This document shows, piece by piece, positions 57,788-64,000 of a stretch of DNA of 64,000 bases. The position numbers and the translations under genes are program-made. Every line of letters begins with the position of its first letter. Positions within the stretch are counted from its first letter, which is position 1. The notes beneath the pieces were generated by a model. The model was not told the origin of the DNA, made no database searches, and was given only the letters and a program-made list of their open reading frames with translations. Source of the DNA: Paenibacillus sp. JCM 10914. Its GTDB lineage: Bacteria > Bacillota > Bacilli > Paenibacillales > Paenibacillaceae. The stretch covers positions 1-64,000 of the forward strand of contig NZ_BAZR01000016.1 in the NCBI RefSeq assembly GCF_001315105.1, read 5' to 3'.

Positions 57788-59020
57788 TTAAGCTTGTGTT
57801 TCGTACAATTGAACGATCTCGACAATTGTCTTGACGGCCAGCACCATATTGTCCGCTGATATATATTCGAAGCGGCCGTGGTAGTTCTCGCCGCCCGTAA
57901 ATATATTCGGTGTCGGCAATCCCATGTAAGACAACTGGGAACCGTCGGTTCCGCCGCGGACCGGTTCGATGATTGGCTCGATCCCGAGTTTCTCCATCGC
58001 CGTCTTCGCGATGTCAACCACTTCCATAACCGGTTCAATCTTCTCGCGCATGTTATAATACTGGTCTCTCATCTGAAGGACAATCCGCTCCGCCCCGTAT
58101 TTATGCTGCAATTCCTCGACTATGGAAGCCAGCTTTGCTTTTCTTCCTTCGAACAACGCCCGATCATGATCACGTATGATATAACGGAGCTCGGTGAGTT
58201 CCACATCCCCTTCGATTGAAGTCAGATGATAGAAGCCCTCGTAGCCCTCCGTATATTCTGGAGCCTCCTCCGCAGGTAACATACCATGCAGTTCCATGGC
58301 TATCTTGGACGCGTTGATCATCTTGTCCTTCGCTGTACCAGGATGGACATTCTTTCCTTTACAGGTAATCAGGGCGGCGGTTGCATTAAAGCTCTCATAC
58401 TGCAACTCGCCTAACGGACCGCCATCCATGGTGTATGCATATTTTGCCCCGAAGGCGGTCACGTCAAATTTATGTGGACCCCGGCCGATCTCCTCATCCG
58501 GCGTAAAGGCAACCCGGATCGTGCCATGCTTCAGTTCCGGATGCTGTACCAGGTAGGCCATCGCTGTCATAATTTCCGCTATGCCTGCTTTATCGTCTGC
58601 TCCAAGCAAGGTTGTACCATCTGTCGTAACCAGGGTATGTCCCTTATATCGGCTTAGCTCTGGAAAATCGCGCGGAGATAGAATCACTTGCTGGGCTTCA
58701 TTCAGAACGATATCCCCACCGTCATATTGTTCAACGATTTGTGGTTTCACGCCTGCCCCGGTGAAATCCGTCGCCGTATCGACGTGAGCCAGGAAACCTA
58801 TAGTCGGGATGTCCTTGTCCGAATTGGCAGGAAGCGTTGCCATGACATAACCCGATTCGTCCATTGTTATTTCTTGCATCCCGATGTCCTTTAGCTCATC
58901 CACCAATAAGCGGGCCAGCGTCAACTGTCCTGGCGTCGATGGCGTTGTGCTGCTGTTCTCATCGGATTGCGTATCTACTTGCGCATAGGTAATGAGTCTG
59001 TCGATAACTTCCTCTTTCAT
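57788..59020 (-). CDS. pepT: peptidase T
   Basis: 410 residues, normal for PepT (M20B). Metal and catalytic motifs: IGFLAHVDTATDFTG (His, Asp), TTLLGADDKAGIAEIMTA (bridging Asp), FTPDEEIGRGPHKFD (catalytic Glu), and RGGTDGSQLSYMGLPTPN near the end. Cleaves the N-terminal residue of tripeptides in the cytosol. Single gene. A link to the opp importer 4.9 kb away is possible but not shown. Confidence 0.95.
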   Translation of the reverse strand: MKEEVIDRLITYAQVDTQSDENSSTTPSTPGQLTLARLLVDELKDIGMQEITMDESGYVMATLPANSDKDIPTIGFLAHVDTATDFTGAGVKPQIVEQYDGGDIVLNEAQQVILSPRDFPELSRYKGHTLVTTDGTTLLGADDKAGIAEIMTAMAYLVQHPELKHGTIRVAFTPDEEIGRGPHKFDVTAFGAKYAYTMDGGPLGELQYESFNATAALITCKGKNVHPGTAKDKMINASKIAMELHGMLPAEEAPEYTEGYEGFYHLTSIEGDVELTELRYIIRDHDRALFEGRKAKLASIVEELQHKYGAERIVLQMRDQYYNMREKIEPVMEVVDIAKTAMEKLGIEPIIEPVRGGTDGSQLSYMGLPTPNIFTGGENYHGRFEYISADNMVLAVKTIVEIVQLYETQA

Positions 59021-59200
59021 CGTATCCCATCTCCAATACTAGTTATTGTTTGTTCAACAACACCATGCTGCGATATGTAAAGCCTAGTCTCGAAGTACCT
59101 TCCCAGCCGAATATGGGCTGTCTATGTGTCGAAAATTACCTTCTCAATTATATCCAGTTGTCATGTCCTTGGTCAATTCATGACAAAAGTTGCGACAGCA

Positions 59201-59226
59201 AAGAAGACAGCTTACGCTGTCTTCTT
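59201..59226. terminator. terminator after metQ
   Basis: AAGAAGACAGC, loop TTAC, GCTGTCTTCTT. Located just past the minus-strand metQ stop. Confidence 0.85.
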
Positions 59227-59263
59227 CAATCATCCACTCTTTTATGTTGGATTGAACATCATC

Positions 59264-60100
59264 TTATTCAAATGCAGGTACCGCAATCTCGGAATAGTTG
59301 TCCTCGAAGAACTTTTTCACTTCCGGACTCGTCATGGCTTCGGCCAGCTTCTGAATCGGCTCGGAATCCACATTATCTTTACGTGCCACGAGCGTGATCG
59401 TGAAGTCGGAATCCTTGCCTTCCGTCACCAGTGCGTCATTTTTCGGCGTGAGTCCCAGCGGTTTTGCATATGCCGGTGTCATGGCAACCATATCGACATC
59501 GTCTAGGGTGCGGGCCAGCATTAGCAAGTCGACTTCGGTGAATTTATAGTTGTGCAGGTTCTCCACAATGTCGGTTTGCGTTGCCTTGATTCCGACGCCC
59601 TCCTTCAGCTTGATCAAACCATTCTTTTCAAACATGACCAGAGAACGGCCGATGTTGGAAGGATCGTTAGGAATCGCAATCGTTGCGCCCTCTGGAAGCT
59701 CTTCTATCTTGTCATAACCCTTCGAATAAGCGCCGAACATCGCATTATATATAGGTGTTACCGGTACCAGCTCAGAACCATTATTCTCATTATATTCCTC
59801 CATATAAGGTACGTGCTGGAAGAAGTTCGCATCCACTTCCTTATTGGCAAGTGCATTGTTCGGCTGCACATTATCCGATAGAACCAGAATCTCAAGGTCA
59901 ATGCCCTGTTCCTTAAGAACAGGCTTCACAAGATCGAGCACCTCCGTCATCGGTGGAATGAGCGTAGCGACTTTCAAAGTCACTTCCTGGTTGGATTCGT
60001 TAGCGCCGTTCGCTTCACTCTCGTCTGCCGTCGGTTGTTGACCGCAACCCGCCAGAACGAGCATGACGGTCAGTATGAGCAGTAGTAATCTCTTATTCAT
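59264..60100 (-). CDS. metQ: methionine ABC transporter substrate-binding lipoprotein
   Basis: 278 residues. Lipobox LVLAGCGQ at about residues 15-22. The NlpA/MetQ fold shows LSDNVQPNNALANKEVDANF and FQHVPYMEEYN, and IAIPNDPSNIGRSLVMFEKN, the classical MetQ block. Binds methionine outside the membrane and delivers it to MetI. Part of metN-metI-metQ on the minus strand; 70 bases lie between metI and metQ. Confidence 0.9.
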   Translation of the reverse strand: MNKRLLLLILTVMLVLAGCGQQPTADESEANGANESNQEVTLKVATLIPPMTEVLDLVKPVLKEQGIDLEILVLSDNVQPNNALANKEVDANFFQHVPYMEEYNENNGSELVPVTPIYNAMFGAYSKGYDKIEELPEGATIAIPNDPSNIGRSLVMFEKNGLIKLKEGVGIKATQTDIVENLHNYKFTEVDLLMLARTLDDVDMVAMTPAYAKPLGLTPKNDALVTEGKDSDFTITLVARKDNVDSEPIQKLAEAMTSPEVKKFFEDNYSEIAVPAFE

Positions 60101-60170
60101 GGATGTTTACCCCCAGGTAAAATATAGGTTGATTTTTATAACAGGTGTTGCTGCAAAAATGAACGAAAGC

Positions 60171-60878
60171 CTAGCTTCTTCTTTTATCAAGAAGTCTCGA
60201 CGCCAAAGTCCCGCTGAACTGAATCGACTGGACGAGAATGATCATGATGATTATCGTGAACACCATGATTTCGGTCTCAAACCGCTGGTATCCGTAACGA
60301 ATGGCGAAATCGCCTACGCCGCCGCCACCGACAATGCCCATGACCGTAGAGTACGAGATGAAGCTGATCGTGGATGTCGTCAAGCCAAGCACGAGTCCAG
60401 ATCTTGCCTCAACGTAGAGGAATTTGAAGATCATCTGCAGCTTGGAAGCACCCATCGACGAGGCAGCTTCCTGCACTTCCCTCGGCACCTCCAGCAGGGA
60501 TTGCTCGACCAATCTTGAATATGTAGCAACCGCGATAACAGACAACGGCACAGCTGCTGCCAGCGTCCCGAGCGAAGTTCCTACGATCAGGCGGGTCAGC
60601 GGAATCATCACAACGACCAGCAGCAAGAATGGGAATGAACGGATGACGTTGACCAGACTGTTCAGTACGGCGAATAACCACCGATTCGCGTACAGTTGGC
60701 CTTTTCGACAGAGAAACAATAGTGTTCCTACCGGAAGACCCAGCAATACCGCCGCGGCGATCGAAATGCCGACCATGACGAACGTCTGACCTATGGCGCG
60801 CCATATTTCGTCCTGGTACTGCATGACATAAGCAAAGTAATCGTTCAAATATTGAATCACGTTATTCACGTAGCCCAT
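60171..60878 (-). CDS. metI: methionine ABC transporter permease
   Basis: 235 residues, five or six membrane helices. EAA motif region EVPREVQEAASSMGASKLQM and ISFISYSTVMGIVGGGGVGD are typical of MetI. The start overlaps the metN stop (TAATG). Moves methionine into the cell with MetN energy. Confidence 0.92.
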   Translation of the reverse strand: MGYVNNVIQYLNDYFAYVMQYQDEIWRAIGQTFVMVGISIAAAVLLGLPVGTLLFLCRKGQLYANRWLFAVLNSLVNVIRSFPFLLLVVVMIPLTRLIVGTSLGTLAAAVPLSVIAVATYSRLVEQSLLEVPREVQEAASSMGASKLQMIFKFLYVEARSGLVLGLTTSTISFISYSTVMGIVGGGGVGDFAIRYGYQRFETEIMVFTIIIMIILVQSIQFSGTLASRLLDKRRS

Positions 60879-61594
60879 TAATCCGAATTCCTCGCTTCCC
60901 CGACGGCTATACCTGCGATATTCTGATAGGTTCTTATCAAACGACCTTCCTCCATGACAGACACCGTATCACATAGGCCGTTGACAACCTCCATCTCATG
61001 CGAGACGATGACAATCGTGACGCCAAGCGTGCGGTTGATGTGCTGCAGCACATCCAGGATGCCTGCTGTTGTCTTCGGATCTAATGAGGATGTTGGCTCG
61101 TCGCATAGTAATACGGCTGGTGAATTCGCCAGCGCTCTTGCGATAGCCACCCGCTGTTTCTGTCCGCCGCTCAGCTGCGCAGGATATTGACCAGCTTTAT
61201 CTTCAAGTCCGACAAAGCGCATAACCTCTTCGACTCGCTTCGATCGTTCTGCCTTCGGTACCTTGGCCAGTTCCAGCGGCATGGATACATTGCCATGAGC
61301 CGTTCGATTGCCGACAAGGTGAAAATGCTGAAAGATCATGCCGATCGATCGCCGTGCTTCCCTCAGCTGCCTGCTTCCAAGCGACGTCAAGTCGAGACCG
61401 TTCACGATTACCTTGCCAGAGTCGGGCCGCTCCAGTACGTTCATCATGCGCAGCAGCGTCGACTTTCCTGCACCGCTCGCTCCGATGATTCCATGAATCG
61501 TCCCCTCTGCAACGTCTAGCGTGACTGTATCGATCGCCTGAAATCGGTCATGGCCATTCACAAAGCTTTTACTAACCTCTTGCAGCGAGATCAG
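60878..61594 (-). CDS. metN: methionine ABC transporter ATPase, short form, CTG start likely
   Basis: The normal MetN opening ISLQEVSKSF is present in frame upstream of the first GTG (61561), and the only codon after GGGAGG (7-base gap) is CTG at 61594-61592. Walker A GASGAGKSTLLRMMN, signature LSGGQKQRVAIARALA, Walker B VLLCDEPTSSLD. About 238 residues: the C-terminal NIL domain (about 100 residues) that senses methionine in full-length MetN is missing. The coding ends at metI, so this looks real, not a frameshift. No S-box or T-box could be found upstream. Confidence 0.88.
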   Translation of the reverse strand: MISLQEVSKSFVNGHDRFQAIDTVTLDVAEGTIHGIIGASGAGKSTLLRMMNVLERPDSGKVIVNGLDLTSLGSRQLREARRSIGMIFQHFHLVGNRTAHGNVSMPLELAKVPKAERSKRVEEVMRFVGLEDKAGQYPAQLSGGQKQRVAIARALANSPAVLLCDEPTSSLDPKTTAGILDVLQHINRTLGVTIVIVSHEMEVVNGLCDTVSVMEEGRLIRTYQNIAGIAVGEARNSD

Positions 61595-61760
61595 AACAAT
61601 CCCTCCCTTGCATTCCGTGCTTTCTAATGAAGAAAGCCCGCGCGGCTATTTAAGCCTGCGAGCAAAATTGCTGCAACAACAATTAGAATCATACCACAAG
61701 TTCAGACAAAATGTGACATCCTCTGCAAACCGCTTGAAATGGAATCTTTACCAGATCGCG

Positions 61761-63730
61761 CTAGGATAAATATAACTGGTGGCCGTACATATTCATCAAG
61801 CGCTCCACTGCTTGTTGGAGCAAGCTCTCCTCGAAGCCCTCCAAACCCTCGATTGCTTGCATTCGATCCGCAGCCGGCATCTCCTTATGGAGATGAATGC
61901 CCCAGTTCGCAATAGCCGAAACCGCATCCTCAAGCTCAAATTGACTATAGTAAATATGCGCTTTATACAGATGACTGTCTGCATGACCGGGCACGAGGCG
62001 CAGCACCTCATCAAAAGCCGCCAATGCCGCATTCTCGTCCTGATCTTTGTTGCAGATTTGTCCCAATCTGAAATAAGCACCCGGATGATCCGGCGACAGC
62101 TCCAAAGCCAGCATAATGTCTTCTTTTGCCGAGGCGTAGTCAGCCAACGAGTAATAGCATCCGCTGCGCAGGATGTACAAGCTGCTGGATTGCGGATTCA
62201 ACTGCAGCCCGTGTGTGCAATCCGCAATCGCTCGCTCCAGTTGTCCCGTCTCCATGTAGCATATCGCGCGAAACTCATAAAATCTCGAATGGGCCGGATT
62301 TAATTCAATTGCCTGCGAATAGGCATCCACTGCCATGTCCCACATGCCCATCTCTTTATAAATATGGCCGCTGGCGGCCAAATAAGTCAGCTGCTCCGCA
62401 AATCCTGCATCCTGCTTCACCGCCTCTTGCAGCTCCAATAACGCATCCTCGTTACGCCCTTCCAAATACAGCACATAGCTTAGCTTATTGCGGATCTCGG
62501 GCCCATCCTGAATCGCAATGGCCGTCTTCAGTGACTTCTCAGCCGATGCCAGATCGCCAAGCTCCATGTAGATATCAGCGCGCTGTACGTGATTAGGAGC
62601 ATCGTCAGGCTCCAGCGACAGAAGCTTGCCGCTGAGTGCCAGCGCCTCATCATTGCGATCTGCGCGGTATAGCGCATCCGCCATCCAGTAACAGACCAGC
62701 GGCGATTCCGGCAAGCGCTTGTAGAGACTTGATATCAGTTCGAAGGCGTCCTTCTCCAGACCATCCTCCGGTAGATTCGAGCTAATTCGAAATACGCGCG
62801 ATAATCGTCGGGAGATCGTTCGATTGCCTGCTTCAGGTCCGCCTTGGCCTCTTCTTTATGTCCGCTATGATGCCTCAATTCGGCGCGCTTCAAATACAAT
62901 TCGTGGGCGTCCGGAAACCGTGCCAAGCCTTCTTCAATGGAACGCTCGGCATCGTGATATTGGCCCAGTCTGAAATAAAGATCAGCCAATACCCTCCTGA
63001 AATCGCAGGAGTCTCTCACCTGCTGTTGAAAGATCAGAAAGGCTTCGTAACTGTAATTTGTGCTTCGAGCAAACAAAGCGTAGCCTCCATCCTCCTCTTC
63101 CTGATAACGCGTCAGCAGTCGTATGCCTGCTTGCAAGGCGCGAACAGCATCCGGGAGTCGATCCAGCAAATCGAGGCAAGCCGCCAGCATATAATAATAG
63201 ATCGGAATCGCGCGGTCTGGCAGCTCAACACTTTTGCTAAAATAGATAACAGCTTCTTTGGGATTCCCGCTCTCGTAATAGGCCATGCCCAGCTCATAGT
63301 AAGTAGAAATAACCGTATCCTGCTGTTCCCTTCTCATACTCTCCTTCAAATCCGCAATGGCCTTGTCATATTGTTGCAGATCTTTATGCGTAATTCCGCG
63401 AGTAAACCACGTCAAATAGTGATCATCGTTTAACCGAATCGCTTCATTCAGATCCTCGATGGCGTCATGGTCACGCCCCAACTCACGCAAGATATAAGCC
63501 CGCCGTTCATGCACGCGATGATCAGGCGCGGTCCTTGCTACTTGTCCTAAGTAAGTCAAAGCCTCTTCGGAGTGACCGTCGTTATGTAAGAGTTCCGCGT
63601 AGATCATATGGTCGCTCATATCCGTAATGGCACGCTCGCCTTTTCTCATATAATACAGTGCTCGTTCCAGATCGCGCTTATTCCAGTGTCTTTTTCCTAA
63701 CCGAAACCAGATCCAGTTCATTATGTTCAT
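61761..63730 (-). CDS. long TPR protein, frameshifted in the middle
   Basis: The start at 63730 has AAAGGGTGA upstream. Tandem tetratricopeptide units run through both halves, for example DLERALYYMRKGERAI, HDAIEDLNEAIRLNDDHYLT, DMAVDAYSQAIELNPAHSRF and ASAKEDIMLALELSPDHPGA. The frame breaks at 62765-62766: one extra C on the plus strand gives YRRDGLEKDAFELISSLYKR and joins the halves to about 656 residues. No signal peptide, membrane helix or catalytic domain. Probably a cytosolic scaffold; partners unknown. Confidence 0.8.
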
Positions 63731-63807
63731 GAGGGTTCACCCTTTATAAATTGAAATAACTTGTCTATATTATACTTGCTCTATATCGATTTGTACCCAA
63801 ATTAAAA

Positions 63808-63825
63808 GGGAACCTAGCGGTTCCC
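63808..63825 (-). terminator. terminator of the gene at the right edge
   Basis: GGGAACC, loop of four, GGTTCCC, followed on the minus strand by TTTT. Confidence 0.75.
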
Positions 63826-63878
63826 TGGTTATTTCATTATATGATAGGCGTATGTGAAAGATGCTCAGGCTAGATAAT

Positions 63879-64000
63879 TCAGTACACGCGATGGATAACG
63901 TCCTCGAAATCCGGGTCCTGCATATCGAAATCGTCCAATTCTCCCCACAGGCCCAATTCCTTGACGATATCGAGCGTATTCATCTCACGCCGGTTCACCT
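63879..64000 (-). CDS. 3' end of a gene continuing beyond the window
   Basis: About 40 codons in frame to TGA at 63881-63879. The C-terminus reads NTLDIVKELGLWGELDDFDM and ends EDVIHRVY. A terminator follows 55 bases later, which supports it as a real gene end. Family not recognisable from this fragment. Confidence 0.6.
   Translation of the reverse strand, partial: VNRREMNTLDIVKELGLWGELDDFDMQDPDFEDVIHRVY

Noticed and set aside
59050..59397. Plus-strand ORFs near the metQ terminator
   Set aside because: They cross the metQ terminator and its coding strand and have no ribosome site.
61595..61760. SAM (S-box) or T-box leader before metN
   Set aside because: I could not find the conserved S-box core or a T-box motif in this stretch; only a promoter can be assumed.
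1..64000. CRISPR arrays, tRNA or rRNA genes, insertion sequences
   Set aside because: No spaced repeats, no cloverleaf near the gene ends and no transposase frames were seen.

Overview
The window looks like chromosomal DNA of a Gram-positive endospore former of the Paenibacillus type, with moderate GC. The reasons are strong GGAGG ribosome sites with frequent TTG/GTG starts, KinB-like sporulation kinases, copper-amine-oxidase-like stalk and DUF5704 surface proteins, a DUF1273 (YpsA) protein, a YflT-type stress protein, and futalosine-pathway menaquinone genes. I see no rRNA, tRNA, CRISPR array, insertion sequence or prophage.

Layout. 1-5.7 kb: cell-surface and accessory genes (DUF5704 protein, stalk-domain protein, small HTH regulator, a VWA-family protein without its VWA domain, a 46-residue mini stalk protein, a coiled-coil membrane protein, an AIM24 protein). 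5.7-8.5 kb: a class I preQ1 riboswitch with terminator, then queC-queD-queE-queF. 8.6-11.6 kb: Dps, a GNAT acetyltransferase, a Gly/Pro/Tyr-rich protein and a YflT-type protein. 11.8-17.2 kb: the most interesting block, a ComQ-like isoprenyl synthase followed by an NHLP-leader peptide ending in Trp, convergent with two paralogous 7TM histidine kinases. 17.2-28.4 kb: a decayed STAS remnant, acidic small proteins, a lipoprotein cyclophilin, methyltransferase, SDR, AEC transporter, MalY-type lyase, M15 peptidase, and a GntR/ABC operon. 28.5-34.9 kb: mqnB-mqnD, Mug glycosylase, a tubby-like protein, an ECF sigma factor with its membrane partner, a lipoprotein and a YpsA-like protein. 34.9-47 kb: a TPM/coiled-coil protein, alanine dehydrogenase, a GH4 glycosidase with AraC regulator, and a kinase/response regulator/small protein/MCP operon. 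47-54.4 kb: an opp transporter divergent from a KinB-like kinase. 54.4-64 kb: methyltransferase, second GH4 with divergent AraC, PepT, metNIQ, a TPR protein and a gene fragment.

How the genes work together. Signalling dominates: three sporulation-type kinases, one HisKA_3/LuxR two-component pair with an MCP, an Opp importer next to a KinB-like kinase, and a candidate prenylated-peptide signal next to two multi-membrane kinases. This suggests a region that couples peptide and environmental cues to the phosphorelay. That link is inferred from gene order, not shown.

Sequence quality. Thirteen otherwise intact genes are split by a frameshift. Twelve are restored by adding one base, nearly always to a homopolymer run. 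This pattern fits systematic deletion errors in the assembly better than real decay, so I annotate them as single genes with a frameshift. Coordinates of these genes span both halves.
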